Shown piece after piece: positions 44,760 to 53,885 of a stretch of DNA of 64,000 nucleotides. The stretch's first letter is position 1, and every line of letters begins with the position of its first letter. Under the pieces are notes generated by a model. It saw nothing but the letters and a program-made list of their open reading frames with translations. It did not search any database and had not been told where the DNA came from. Where the stretch lies: assembly GCA_947498325.1 (NCBI GenBank), contig CANMKE010000018.1:39571-103570 (forward strand). The letters run 5' to 3'. The position numbers and the translations under genes were made by a program. This DNA is from an uncultured Persicobacter sp. GTDB taxonomy: Bacteria; Bacteroidota; Bacteroidia; Cytophagales; Cyclobacteriaceae.

Positions 44760-44892
44760 AAAGGCTGTTGCACAATAATGATTGTAATTTGTGTCCCTCA
44801 AAATCCTTAAATTAATGACATTGGGTTCGCCCGTATCCAATAGAATATCATTTTGTAAGGTGATTTCAAATCAGGCTTACGCAACGGCCCTA
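44760..44892. mobile_element. Candidate MITE or insertion-sequence remnant (133 bp)
   Basis: Imperfect terminal inverted repeats are seen: AAAGGCTGTTGCACAA at the left, and TAGGGCCGTTGCGTAA as the complement of the right end (11 of 16 identical). TCA flanks both sides (44757-44759 and 44893-44895), which fits a 3-bp TNA target duplication as made by some IS5-group elements. The interior has no coding capacity. Similar GGC-GTTGC ends occur in IS5-related elements, but the call rests on short repeats. Confidence 0.4.
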
Positions 44893-44898
44893 TCACAA

Positions 44899-44934
44899 AA
44901 AGCCCCTGACAAATCAATGTCAGGGGCTTTTTTA
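44899..44934 (+). terminator. Strong intrinsic terminator after the RND operon
   Basis: AAAGCCCCTGAC/GTCAGGGGCTTT forms a 12-bp stem followed by a T run. It lies 246 bp after the channel gene, beyond the MITE-like element, which may have been inserted between gene and terminator. Confidence 0.88.
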
Positions 44935-45533
44935 AGGTAAATGCTTTTTCAGCGCTTTATAACTAACTTATCGGCATTGGACTTGGGCGTCGGAACGCGC
45001 AAGTGGCAAGCCTCATTACACCTTTTTACAGGCTGTTATTTGCTTTTATGGAGTGGTTTTACGCTTTGGAGTCTTTTGTTCAATCGGCATATTTGCAGAA
45101 GGAACTTCATCCTGATTTCTGTCTTGAAATAGGATATATAGGAAGAAAAGGGTAGTCATTATGAGGGAAATTGAAATTAAAACAATCATACTCAGTAATT
45201 TAATGATACCTAAAAGACCTCAATAGTAATTAGCTCAAAATGAACTACGGTCGGTAGCTATTTTTCAAATACTGCGCCACAATTCCCATGCCGTTTCTTT
45301 TTTGATGAAATATTCAATTTTATACGCTTTCTTCACAGCATTAAGATAGAAATGGCTACTGCAGCCGATTTTTGTAAACTAAATTGGGTCATATTTAATT
45401 TTATCAATACAAAGGCCCACAATCGTGAAGTTTTATAGAGTTATTCGGTTCGTTTAGTGGACGGTCTGATATTTGATATTACCTTTGTCAATATTATGAG
45501 TTCGGTCAAATGGACCGATTAAATACCCTATAC
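44935..45533. other. Intergenic region upstream of the DEAD-box helicase
   Basis: About 600 bp without a convincing gene. A 63-codon open frame at 44941-45132 lacks a recognisable start context or family. The unusually long leader is compatible with 5'-UTR control of a cold-shock-type RNA helicase, but no known riboswitch or cold-shock element was identified. Confidence 0.45.
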
Positions 45534-46820
45534 ATGAAGTTTGAAAACTATCATATTTCTCCATTGCTTAAGAAAAGCTTGAGCAAAATGGGCTATAAGC
45601 GCCCAACGGATATTCAATATAAATCAATCCCACCAATTTTAAGAGGCGAGGATATTTTGGCCATTGCCCAAACGGGTACAGGTAAAACGGCAGCTTTCGC
45701 TATCCCAGTAATTAACATGTTACAGGAGCGGAAAATCAATGGCCGCCCAGACGGCGTGCGATGCGTCGTGATGGTGCCTACCCGCGAATTGGCCCAGCAG
45801 GTGGCTGCTGTATTTACAGAGATTGGTCGCCATACAAGGGTGAAAACTATGTGCCTTTTCGGTGGTGTAGAGCAAGAAGCGCAAGTAGAACAATTAGCCC
45901 AGGGGGTGGATGTTGTTGTTGCTACTCCAGGTCGTTTTTTCGATTTGCAGGCACAGCGTCATTTGGACTTAAGAAGGGTGGAAATCCTTGTGTTGGACGA
46001 GGCCGATCACATGCTTGATTTAGGATTTATCAAGGATATGCGTGATGTCATCAGCCGAATTCCTAAAAGACGACAGACCCTGTTCTTCTCGGCAACCATC
46101 AATGAAAAAATCAAAGACCTGGCCTATGGCTTGGTGAATAAAGCAGTAAGAATTCAGATCTCTCCCAAAGATCCTGTTTCTAAAAATGTGACCCATTCTG
46201 TGGCATTTGTCGCAATGGATGATAAACGATTCTTTTTGGAGCGTTTGATCAAAGAGCACGAAGGGGAGAAGATGTTGGTGTTTGTACGTACCAAGGTAAG
46301 GGCTGAAAGGGTCATGAAAGCCATGGAGCGTGTGGGCATCAAATCAGCGACGCTGCACGGGGGGAAAGACCAGAAAGAGCGCGAAGAAACAATGAAAAGT
46401 TACCGCAGCGGGGAACTTAAAATTTTAATCGCTACCGACATTTCTGCCCGTGGTATTGATGTCGCTGGTGTAGAATATGTCGTTAATTATGATTTGCCTG
46501 AGCTTTCAGAGAACTACGTTCACCGTGTAGGACGTACGGGACGTGCCAAGGAAAAAGGATATGCCATTTCTTTCTGTGCCCCTGAAGAGGAAGCAACGCT
46601 GAAAGAAATAGAGTCTTTCTTGAATAAAGAAATCAAGGTTTTTGATATTGACCCTAAAGATTACTCTACCACTGTTGATTTTTCTGGTCATGATGAAGAG
46701 AACTGGCAATCATTAATGAAAATGACCAATCTTGATGATATGACTGGCGACGTATTTGAAAAACCTAAAAAGGCACCTAAAAAGAGCTGGAAGGACAAAA
46801 AGAAGAAAAAGAAAAAATAG
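45534..46820 (+). CDS. DEAD-box ATP-dependent RNA helicase, RhlE-like
   Basis: From the preferred ATG at 45534 this is a 428-residue protein with all DEAD-box motifs: Q motif GYKRPTDIQYKSIPP, AQTGTGKT near 45-52, PTRELAQQ, TPGR, DEAD near 154-157, SAT, ATDISARGIDVAGV and HRVGRTGRA. A basic tail rich in Lys ends the protein. It should unwind RNA in ribosome assembly or mRNA decay. An upstream in-frame start at 45510 would add eight residues without family similarity. A terminator follows directly. Confidence 0.95.
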   Translation: MKFENYHISPLLKKSLSKMGYKRPTDIQYKSIPPILRGEDILAIAQTGTGKTAAFAIPVINMLQERKINGRPDGVRCVVMVPTRELAQQVAAVFTEIGRHTRVKTMCLFGGVEQEAQVEQLAQGVDVVVATPGRFFDLQAQRHLDLRRVEILVLDEADHMLDLGFIKDMRDVISRIPKRRQTLFFSATINEKIKDLAYGLVNKAVRIQISPKDPVSKNVTHSVAFVAMDDKRFFLERLIKEHEGEKMLVFVRTKVRAERVMKAMERVGIKSATLHGGKDQKEREETMKSYRSGELKILIATDISARGIDVAGVEYVVNYDLPELSENYVHRVGRTGRAKEKGYAISFCAPEEEATLKEIESFLNKEIKVFDIDPKDYSTTVDFSGHDEENWQSLMKMTNLDDMTGDVFEKPKKAPKKSWKDKKKKKKK

Positions 46821-46843
46821 TGATTTGCTCACCCCATATTTTT

Positions 46844-46875
46844 AAAGTGTAAGGTTTCCTTACACTTTTTTTGTT
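46844..46875 (+). terminator. Intrinsic terminator of the RNA helicase gene
   Basis: AAAGTGTAAGG/CCTTACACTTT with loop TTT is followed by a T-rich run. It lies 23 bp after the stop codon. Confidence 0.88.
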
Positions 46876-47127
46876 TTTAGGCTTCATAAACCTCCTATTT
46901 GCGCCCATACATTTAATGAGAAGTAAAAGAAGGATGAATAATTAATTAATTTTTTAGTAATAAAACACCAAATAAATGTACATACTTTATTTGATCATTA
47001 TTTTCTCCCCACTAATTATATAATATTTGTTAAGAAATGTTAATTAATTTTATGAATGGTTTTTTTAAGTCAATTTTTTAAATATCTTTAATAATAGAAA
47101 TTAACCCTATTAACAATTATATCAATC
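46876..47127. other. AT-rich promoter region
   Basis: With the terminator, this completes a 307-bp non-coding gap. It is extremely AT-rich (for example 46939-46980 and 47020-47100) and should carry the promoter of the 90-residue gene. No defined operator was recognised. Confidence 0.4.
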
Positions 47128-47400
47128 ATGGGAAAAAAAGGAGGAAAAATCTCTCTAAAAGAGATCAATCAAAGCTTAGATAACATCGATATCACTTTAA
47201 CTCAAATCGATGAATTGATTAAAGGTCTAAACATTTCTTATGCCGAAATTGGAACAGAAATGGGGACGACATATCAGACCATCTTGAAAAAGATGAAAGA
47301 TCCACATTCAATGAAGATCAATGAAATCAGAGAGTTATTAGTCGCTATTGATAAAATCTGTAAAGATAAGATTGCCTACATGCAAGACCTTATTGCTTAA
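47128..47400 (+). CDS. Small helical protein with HTH-like segment (90 aa)
   Basis: I cannot place this protein in a named family. It starts MGKKGGKISLKEINQSLDN and is wholly helical. The segment ISYAEIGTEMGTTYQTILKK has the spacing of a helix-turn-helix (as in Cro/C1-type proteins), followed by INEIRELLVAIDKICKDKI. It could be a small DNA-binding regulator. The AT-rich upstream region and the downstream terminator 18 bp after the stop show a monocistronic unit. Confidence 0.72.
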   Translation: MGKKGGKISLKEINQSLDNIDITLTQIDELIKGLNISYAEIGTEMGTTYQTILKKMKDPHSMKINEIRELLVAIDKICKDKIAYMQDLIA

Positions 47401-47417
47401 TTAAACTAAGCATAAAG

Positions 47418-47442
47418 AAAGGAGCAAATTGCTCCTTTTTTT
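47418..47442 (+). terminator. Intrinsic terminator of the small helical protein gene
   Basis: AAAGGAGC/GCTCCTTT with loop AAATT is followed by seven T. It lies between convergent genes and overlaps the stop of the pentapeptide-repeat gene. Confidence 0.85.
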
Positions 47443-48004
47443 ATGGGTTAATTTTTATATCCAAGTGTTGCAGTAAGCCTGAGAGCCCCGATTCGCTGAA
47501 TACCGCCCCTTTCAGTTGATTATGGCCTGGATCAATCTGGTAGGCGGTAGCCCACTGAAAGTCCGCCTTGCGCAAGTCGCAGTTATGAATCAAGGCACCT
47601 GCTAAATGACTGTCCTCGAAATTGCTTTCCCTTAAGTCACAGTCAATTAAAATCGCTTCTTTCAAATTACACGATTTGAATACCGCCCGCTGTAGTGCGA
47701 GCCCTTCCAAATGCATCATCATCAGATTACAATTAATAAACTTTACAGATAATAACATTTTACTGATCTCGGGCTGTTTCACGCCCATAAGTTTACAGTT
47801 TGTAAAGCTTACTTGCTGCCACTTTACATGACGGAATACTGCAAGGCTTAAATCGCAATCAATAAAATGGACATTAATAAAATTGATGTCGGTGATTTTA
47901 CAGGACTGAAAATTACACTGCCGGAATTCACAATCCTCAAATGTACTATTCGCTTTTAGAGTGGTTAATCCCGTAAATTTTTCATTCTCAGTGAATGCCT
48001 TCAT
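47441..48004 (-). CDS. Pentapeptide-repeat protein
   Basis: This 187-residue protein is built of consecutive five-residue repeats with central Leu/Phe and small or polar neighbours: FEDCEFRQCNFQSCKITDIN, FIDCDLSLAVF, CNLKEAILIDCDLRESNFED, SHLAGALIHNCDLRKADFQW. These form a right-handed quadrilateral beta-helix. No signal peptide is seen, so it is likely cytoplasmic. Some relatives (Qnr, MfpA) mimic DNA and protect gyrase, but nothing in this sequence assigns that role. Confidence 0.9.
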   Translation of the reverse strand: MKAFTENEKFTGLTTLKANSTFEDCEFRQCNFQSCKITDINFINVHFIDCDLSLAVFRHVKWQQVSFTNCKLMGVKQPEISKMLLSVKFINCNLMMMHLEGLALQRAVFKSCNLKEAILIDCDLRESNFEDSHLAGALIHNCDLRKADFQWATAYQIDPGHNQLKGAVFSESGLSGLLQHLDIKINP

Positions 48005-48320
48005 ATTATTTTTGACAAGGTGAAAAGATCGTTAAAGGAGGGCTGCAGGGTATATTATGTATATTTGTTAATGAATTTGAGTACAAAAATGTCAATGACA
48101 TCTTTATATGAATATAGCTATGTAGCTATGGGTAATTGCCCCAATCAGTGGCGGCAGGTTTTTTGAAAAGTGGTGAATATTTGAAATATATTTTCCTCAA
48201 AGTAAACTAATTTATCCGTATTGATATAAGCGGTTCATGCACCCTTGGCAATATTTGTAAGATCAACCTCTAAATAGCGCCTGTCCGCCTATGCGTTTAA
48301 GGGATAGAAAATTAGGCTTA
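48005..48320. other. Intergenic region
   Basis: This 316-bp stretch precedes the pentapeptide-repeat gene (its promoter lies at the left end) and follows the stop of the YcxB-like gene. Apart from one isolated degenerate copy of the origin motif at 48248 (GCAATATTTGTAAG), nothing is recognised. Confidence 0.4.
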
Positions 48321-48779
48321 TTACTTTCTTTTTTTAGTGAAATTATAAATATTGTCAAAATCTTTTGAACTAAAGAAAGAGTCAGGGATTGAGAATCCTT
48401 GCCATTTATTGAGATTGAACCGAAAATAGCTAATTTGTTTTTTTATTGATTTGAATTCCTGAAGAGGGATTTTCAGTTCGTAGCCATTTTCATTGATATA
48501 TAAAGCGTCTTCTTTTACTTCCGTTTTCAGTTCAATGGTGCGGAGATTTTTCCAGCTCGTCATCATGGTAACTACGGGTCGGCCAAGGGCATATACCCCA
48601 AGAATAAAGAGCATATTGAGCAGCACAAGATCGTATTGCTGAGGGGCAAAGCGCAGTTTCATGGCCATGATCATCAACAGTGGGCCACCAGCAATTCGCA
48701 ATAATGCCAACAGGCGGCCATGGCCAAAATAGTAATGGAAAAAATGAAGCTTGGTGCGTTGTTTTCGTGTGTAAAGCAT
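48321..48779 (-). CDS. YcxB-like small membrane protein
   Basis: This 152-residue protein has two adjacent membrane helices (~27-45, LLALLRIAGGPLLMIMAM, and ~50-70, LVLLNMLFILGVYALG). A soluble domain follows: VKEDALYINENGYELKIPLQ, then FRFNLNKWQGFSIPDSFF and a C-terminal helix. This is the layout of the YcxB-like family, whose function is unknown. It is a single gene. Confidence 0.72.
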   Translation of the reverse strand: MLYTRKQRTKLHFFHYYFGHGRLLALLRIAGGPLLMIMAMKLRFAPQQYDLVLLNMLFILGVYALGRPVVTMMTSWKNLRTIELKTEVKEDALYINENGYELKIPLQEFKSIKKQISYFRFNLNKWQGFSIPDSFFSSKDFDNIYNFTKKRK

Positions 48780-48880
48780 GATTTGAGGATTGATTTAGCG
48801 TAAAGATAAGCGATTTTATCTTTTGATCAGCGCGTGGGCATTTTCTTCCTGCAAGTCATAAATTAAAGGTGCTAAACACA

Positions 48881-48907
48881 AAAAGCCTGCAATGTCTGCA
48901 GGCTTTT
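48881..48907 (-). terminator. Intrinsic terminator of hflKC
   Basis: On the minus strand AAAAGCCTGCA/TGCAGGCTTTT forms a stable stem ending in a short T run, 21 bp after the hflC stop. Confidence 0.83.
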
Positions 48908-48927
48908 GAACGGTTTACAAAGTTTTG

Positions 48928-49869
48928 TTAGTAACTTTTCAGGTATTTATAAAGATCACTTTTGGTCGATAAAATAACCGATGTTTGTCCATCAAAGGTA
49001 TTTTCGAAAGTCTCCATAGATTTCATGAAGCTGTACAAATCCCTCGACTGTGCATTTTTGTTGTAGGCATTGGCGTAAATTGCCGCGGCTTTAGCATCTG
49101 CCTGTCCTTTAATCTCCTCCGCTTTACGGAAGGCTTCCGACTGAATTCGCTTCAGCTCCCTTTCTTTCTCCCCATTAATTTTTGAGGCAGCACCCGATCC
49201 TTCAGACTTGAACTTGTCAGCAATTCTGAATCGTTCGGATTTCATACGCTCATACACCTGCTTTCTTACATCGCTGATATAATTGATGCGTTTGAAACGG
49301 AAATCCAATACCTTGATTCCCAAATCCTGTGCCTGGCGGTTGGAACTTTCTTGAATCATCTGCTGAATTTTTTCCCGCCCCACGCGAATTTTTCGGAGTT
49401 TATCTCCTACACCATCGCCAAGGGAATCCGCCACCATGGGCTCTCGGTTGGTGCTTCGGATGGCCTCTTCCAGATCGTGATTGGCAATAAAGTCGCGGGT
49501 TTCCCCATCAAGAATATCATCCAGACGAGATTGCGCTCCACGTTCGTTGGTCAATCGCTTGAAAAACTGCAATGGATCTGTGATTTGCCAACGGGCATAG
49601 GTATCAACATAAATAAACTTTTTGTCTTTTGTAGGCACCTGATTTGGGTCGCCATCCCACTCCAAATATCGCTTATCGAAATAATTGGTAGTTTGAATAA
49701 AAGGGACTTTGAACTGAATACCAGGGCTTGTAATGGCCTGACCAACAGGCTTTCCAAACTGGGTGATGACCACCTGCTCAGTTTCATTTACAATGAACAT
49801 CGATTGGCTCAAAAGCAGGCCGATCAAGATCAGGAATATAAATATTATGGTATATTTTGCTGTGGACAT
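48928..49869 (-). CDS. hflC: HflC, SPFH-domain modulator of FtsH protease
   Basis: This 313-residue protein has one N-terminal membrane helix (IIFIFLILIGLLLSQSMFIV), a band 7/SPFH domain (VNETEQVVITQFGKPVG, WDGDPNQVPTKDKKFIYVDT, YARWQITDPLQFF) and a helical C-terminal region (GEKERELKRIQSEAFRKAEE). HflC and HflK form a large membrane cage around FtsH and limit degradation of membrane proteins. hflK ends four bases upstream on the same strand. Confidence 0.95.
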   Translation of the reverse strand: MSTAKYTIIFIFLILIGLLLSQSMFIVNETEQVVITQFGKPVGQAITSPGIQFKVPFIQTTNYFDKRYLEWDGDPNQVPTKDKKFIYVDTYARWQITDPLQFFKRLTNERGAQSRLDDILDGETRDFIANHDLEEAIRSTNREPMVADSLGDGVGDKLRKIRVGREKIQQMIQESSNRQAQDLGIKVLDFRFKRINYISDVRKQVYERMKSERFRIADKFKSEGSGAASKINGEKERELKRIQSEAFRKAEEIKGQADAKAAAIYANAYNKNAQSRDLYSFMKSMETFENTFDGQTSVILSTKSDLYKYLKSY

Positions 49870-49873
49870 GGTC

Positions 49874-50878
49874 TTATTTTTTAGGCGTGGTGGCGTGTTT
49901 GTCTAAGCTCATCTGAAGTAATGGAAGCACATTCTGCCCCTGTTCATCAGTAATGATTTTGTTGCCCAGTTTAGGCATCACTTCCTGCATCGTTTCAAGG
50001 TAAATCCGCTGCTTGGTGACTTCTGGCGCTTTTACATATTCGTTGTACAAATCTGTAAATCGACGGGCTTCCCCCAAAGCTTTATTGATCCGTTCCGTGG
50101 CGTAACCTTCTGCCTTCTGAATGGTCTCTTCAGCTTCCCCTTTGGCTCTCGGAATCACTTTATTATATTCCGACTTGGCCTGGTTAATCAGCGTTTCTTT
50201 CTGTTGTTGCGCCTCATTTACTGCGTTAAAAGCCTTTTTTACTGGCTCAGGAGGGTTAACATCCTGAAGTACGACCTGCTCTACTTTTATCCCCAGTTGG
50301 TATTCATCACACAACGCCTGCGTTGTAATTTTTAGCTGGCTGGAAATTTCCGAACGTCCGATAGTCAACACCTCGTTTACCGTTCGGTCTCCTACAATTT
50401 CGCGCATGGCTGCCTCCGTTAAGTCGCGAAGGGTCGCCTCAGGATTTCGCACTTTGAACAAAAATTTGTAGGCATCGGAAATTCGGTACTGAATTACCCA
50501 CTCTACATCAGCAAGGTTCAAATCTCCTGTAAGCATCAGGGACTCATCAGCGGTGGTTTGGCTGCGGTCTTCATAATAGGACTGCACGCCTGCTTCTGCC
50601 GTGCGGAACCCAAATTCGAGTTTTTGCTGGCGTTCAACAGGTACTTTATACACCGACTCAATGAAGGGGATTTTAAAGTTCAGCCCTGATTCCACAGATT
50701 TGGTGTATTTCCCGAAACGGGTAATGACACCGATTTCTTCTGGCCCGATTTGAAAGGTGCTCGAAACCGAAAGAACCACCAGGAGAATGATCGGTAAAAT
50801 ATACCTGCCTTTGCCTCTAAGTTGGTCCATTAACTCATTGCCCTGTCGGGTGAAGTCATTGTAGTCTTCTTGTCTCAT
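49874..50878 (-). CDS. hflK: HflK, SPFH-domain modulator of FtsH protease
   Basis: This 334-residue protein has a short polar N-terminus, a membrane helix (~29-46, ILPIILLVVLSVSSTF) and a band 7 domain (IGPEEIGVITRFGKYTKSVE, GLNFKIPFIESVYKVP, GDLNLADVEWVIQYRISD). A coiled-coil region follows (EAQQQKETLINQAKSEYNKV). It partners HflC, encoded next. The order hflK-hflC is the usual one; no hflX or FtsH gene is in the window. Confidence 0.95.
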   Translation of the reverse strand: MRQEDYNDFTRQGNELMDQLRGKGRYILPIILLVVLSVSSTFQIGPEEIGVITRFGKYTKSVESGLNFKIPFIESVYKVPVERQQKLEFGFRTAEAGVQSYYEDRSQTTADESLMLTGDLNLADVEWVIQYRISDAYKFLFKVRNPEATLRDLTEAAMREIVGDRTVNEVLTIGRSEISSQLKITTQALCDEYQLGIKVEQVVLQDVNPPEPVKKAFNAVNEAQQQKETLINQAKSEYNKVIPRAKGEAEETIQKAEGYATERINKALGEARRFTDLYNEYVKAPEVTKQRIYLETMQEVMPKLGNKIITDEQGQNVLPLLQMSLDKHATTPKK

Positions 50879-51616
50879 AAAAATATGGTGAATTCTAAAT
50901 TATGCATTGGTACCATCGCAGATCTTCCGTGTGTGCCTCATTTACAAAAAAGATTTGATGCTAATGAATGGCGGAAATAATGAAAAATTTGCTGATCATT
51001 CATCATGAAAACGAAGCTTTAGCTTTCTGAAAAATGATTACAGTAAATTATTGATTAATAGGTTAATCTGCTAACGTTCCGAAACAAAGATAGCACATAT
51101 ATAGCCGAAATTATGTGCTAATAATCAGTTTATGTATTGTTATTTATAGTAATGTTAGAAATTTGCTATGATGTAGCAGTTGTATTTATTGATTTTGGAG
51201 AAGGAGTAGTGATAAAAGGTTGAGGTTTTGATCAATGGTAAATCGAGGGGAAGAATCATTGATTCACAAAAATGACTAAACTTGCCGCTTGCGGGGAACT
51301 GTAAATTGGCCCTCATTATAGAGGATTTTTTACTACCGAAATTATTCCGTTCAACTGTAAAATAGTGAGGGATTTAAGATAAAAAAATGCCTATTTCAAA
51401 ACCGATACTGATCGATTGAATTGAAATAGGCACTGTCTGAAAGTGAGGCAGGATGAAAATTATACACCTCTACTGAACGAAATATTGAGCATCTCCGACC
51501 TTCAGCAGTAGTCTAAAATGATGATACACAAGGAAACAGTTGCTGATCTCTGCCCATAAAATCCGCGGAAATAAAATTGTACTGACTGAAAAAGGGGGGA
51601 TATTTATTACGGTAAG
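50879..51616. other. Long intergenic region upstream of hflK
   Basis: This 738-bp region has no convincing gene on either strand. It carries the hflK promoter at its left end and one large hairpin at 51388-51432 in the downstream region of the DUF4258 gene. The space between them could contain a small RNA, but no conserved family was recognised. Confidence 0.45.
51388..51432 (-). terminator. Long-stem terminator-like hairpin
   Basis: TGCCTATTTCAA and TTGAAATAGGCA form a perfect 12-bp stem around a 21-nt loop. On the minus strand it is followed by seven T. It lies 185 bp beyond the DUF4258 stop codon, so it either ends that transcript or a separate small RNA. Confidence 0.65.
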
Positions 51617-51994
51617 TTATCTGAAATGTCGGTGCTTTAAATACTGTGTTTTCTGCGTCCCACTCACATGATCAAGGTTGATTTTTTTATTCTTTTTGCG
51701 GATATGCTTGTAGGGCCTTGCTTGATAATAGGCGGTAATGATCAAAGGCTGAACCAAATCCATGACCACCACCAGCCGACTGAGTTTATCGGCGGATTTG
51801 TGGTCGAGCTCATGGGGGAGTTCACTTTTCTTGACGGTAAAAAATCGCATATTCTGCCGATGCGAACCATGTCCGTAATCGATAATATGCTGCAAGTCAG
51901 AAATGTGGATGTTGCGTTGTATGCACCTGCGCTCGGCATGATGGGTCATGATCAGGTGTGGCAAATGTGGAAGGACTGCTGAAAACTGTTTCAT
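51617..51994 (-). CDS. DUF4258-like small protein
   Basis: This 125-residue protein carries the DUF4258 pattern: HHAERRCIQRNIHISDLQHI (a His-Ala-x-x-R-x-x-x-R motif), a middle MRFFTVKKSEL, then SRLVVVMDLVQPLIITAYYQ. The C-terminal ~35 residues are strongly basic. DUF4258 proteins often act as solitary toxins or nuclease-like proteins, but no antitoxin-like gene lies beside this one. The opposite-strand open frame over the same region is its shadow. Confidence 0.7.
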   Translation of the reverse strand: MKQFSAVLPHLPHLIMTHHAERRCIQRNIHISDLQHIIDYGHGSHRQNMRFFTVKKSELPHELDHKSADKLSRLVVVMDLVQPLIITAYYQARPYKHIRKKNKKINLDHVSGTQKTQYLKHRHFR

Positions 51995-52358
51995 AAATAT
52001 AAATCGGTTATCTTTTTATAACGATTTTATTTCAGCAGCAGCCCCTTGATGTAGTAAATTTTAGACATTCGAATTCAGCCGATTGAGGATGTTATGTTGC
52101 CCTAAATCTCAAATTCCTTTGTTTAAGTAAATTCGGTTGTCAAAATTGGATCATTCTTATGTGTGATTGAGGCGCCCTTTAGTGTCGGGAATTTGGGCTG
52201 TATTCAAGTGGGTAAAACCAGTTACAAGGAAGTATCTAACGGTGATTAATTCGATCAATAGTCGTTCAAAAAAAAGACTGATCAATTGTGATCGAGGCGA
52301 AAATTATCGGGCATCGATCACAAATCATCAGTCATTATTTAAGGTTCAAAGGGGAAGT
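51995..52358. other. Intergenic region
   Basis: 364 bp between the DUF4258 gene's start and the stop of the epimerase-like gene. The DUF4258 promoter should lie just right of 51995. Nothing else is recognised; an open frame at 52167-52451 has no coding character. Confidence 0.4.
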
Positions 52359-53243
52359 TTATGGGATTTCAACAGCGTACTGACAGCCGAAAGAATGCCC
52401 TTCAGGGAGTCTTTGAATACCCGCTTTGTCGGCAAGCTCTTCATTGCCTGAAGTATAATCTGCAATGCCAAACCAGGGCTCTATACAGATATAATTGGCA
52501 TGCGCCTTTGGTTTAGTCCAAATGCCCAAATAAGGGAAATTCTTGAAATGGAAGCGCAGAAGGGCTGTTTTTTCTTTAAGATTCACCAGGTCAACATGCG
52601 CCGATTGGTAATCTTCAAAAACCAATGCGTCTTCATCAAATTTGTCGAAATTTAGTGTCAAATGGCGTTTTCCCGAAAGGTAACCCATGTCTACGCGGCC
52701 ATCGAAAAGACCATTTTCAGCAAGCATATGTCGATCAAGTTGCTCTTCCTGCTCGAAACACAGACTATGATCGTTGAAATGTTCTCCCTCATTCAAAGGA
52801 ACATTAAAACCAGGATGCGCACCAATAGAGAAGAGGATCTCTTTTTGGTCGGTATTCACCACCTGATAGCCAATCACCAATTTCTTCTCTTCCAAAGCAT
52901 ACTGAACACGAAGCTCAAAGGCAAACGGATAAATTTTCAGGCTCTCTTCATCAGCGGTAAGGGTGAACAGCACCTTCTCCGCCGAGGCCGATTTAACATC
53001 GAACTGGCGATCACGGGCAAAACCATGTTGACCCATTTTATAGGTTTTTCCTTCATGGGTATATTGGTCATCTTTCATGCGACCTACAAAGGGGAACAAA
53101 ATCGGTGCATGGCGCCCCCAGACTTTCGGGTCGGCTTGCCAGATCAATTCTTTTCCAGTGGTTTTATTGATCAGTGAACATAATTCGGCGCCATCGTGCT
53201 TGATTTTGGCCTTTAAAAAATCATTTTCAATTACTGTTGTCAT
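52359..53243 (-). CDS. Aldose 1-epimerase-family protein (LacX-like)
   Basis: This 294-residue cytoplasmic protein belongs to the galactose mutarotase-like superfamily, in the branch with LacX and YeaD-like proteins. Signatures are GAELCSLINKTTGKELIWQ, HAPILFPFVGRMKDD, SIGAHPGFNVPL with the catalytic His, and CIEPWFGIADY with the acidic residue. It may act on sugar phosphates or disaccharides. It is distinct from the GalM encoded at 33.2 kb, so the window carries two epimerase-family genes. Confidence 0.9.
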   Translation of the reverse strand: MTTVIENDFLKAKIKHDGAELCSLINKTTGKELIWQADPKVWGRHAPILFPFVGRMKDDQYTHEGKTYKMGQHGFARDRQFDVKSASAEKVLFTLTADEESLKIYPFAFELRVQYALEEKKLVIGYQVVNTDQKEILFSIGAHPGFNVPLNEGEHFNDHSLCFEQEEQLDRHMLAENGLFDGRVDMGYLSGKRHLTLNFDKFDEDALVFEDYQSAHVDLVNLKEKTALLRFHFKNFPYLGIWTKPKAHANYICIEPWFGIADYTSGNEELADKAGIQRLPEGHSFGCQYAVEIP

Positions 53244-53395
53244 ACGCTTATATTTTTACAGGACGAAATGTCCCTTGAAGTTCTCTGTCGGAAAAATAGT
53301 TAAATTTTTCACTCTTTTAGCTGTCTTATATCAATCTTCTTATATTTGAAGATGATGGTTCGATGGTAGGACCTTGATTTTAACAGTAGCGTAAG

Positions 53396-53884
53396 ATGAT
53401 GATCAATGTGGCTACAGCCGAACAACGAGCGGCGGTAGCAAAGGTAGGCAAGCAAATCTGGGAGCAGCATTACACACCAATTATCGGTGAGGCGCAGGTG
53501 GCTTATATGTTGGAGAAGTTTCAGTCGGCGGAGGCAATTGCACAACAACAGCAAGAAGGCTACACTTATTTTATGCTGGAGCTTGAGGGGCAATTATTGG
53601 GATATTTGGCCGTTCAGGTGCGTGAGGAGGCACTTTTTCTCAGTAAATTTTATTTGGTAGACCACGCCCGGGGGAAGGGCTACGGTCGGAAAATGATGAC
53701 TTTCGTCGAGGATTTCGCACTGGCAAAAGGTTGTGAAATCATCCGTTTGACCGTCAATAAATACAACAGCAAGACGATGGCCGTTTATGAAAAGCTTGGA
53801 TTTGAACGTAAAGAGGCCGTGATTGCTGATATTGGCAGCGGATATATTATGGATGATTTTGTGTATGAAAAAAAGCTGAAATAA
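53396..53884 (+). CDS. GNAT family N-acetyltransferase
   Basis: This 162-residue protein has the GNAT motif LSKFYLVDHARGKGYGRKMM (R-G-K-G-Y-G acetyl-CoA loop), followed by EIIRLTVNKYNSKTMAVYEK and LGFERKEAV, the typical C-terminal helix and strand. The overall length and order resemble PaiA/spermidine-type acetyltransferases, but the substrate is not evident. It is separated by one base from a second GNAT-like gene, so the two are co-translated. Confidence 0.9.
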   Translation: MMINVATAEQRAAVAKVGKQIWEQHYTPIIGEAQVAYMLEKFQSAEAIAQQQQEGYTYFMLELEGQLLGYLAVQVREEALFLSKFYLVDHARGKGYGRKMMTFVEDFALAKGCEIIRLTVNKYNSKTMAVYEKLGFERKEAVIADIGSGYIMDDFVYEKKLK

Positions 53885-53885
53885 G

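Noticed and set aside
44820..44890. Possible tRNA-like segment
   Set aside because: No cloverleaf, no T-loop GTTCRANNC at the right spacing and no acceptor stem could be drawn.
44941..45132. 63-codon open frame after the RND terminator
   Set aside because: Starts almost inside the terminator's T run, has no recognisable family and lies in a probable leader region.
51668..51982. 104-codon plus-strand open frame opposite the DUF4258 gene
   Set aside because: The minus-strand frame shows the DUF4258 motifs; the plus-strand one is a shadow.
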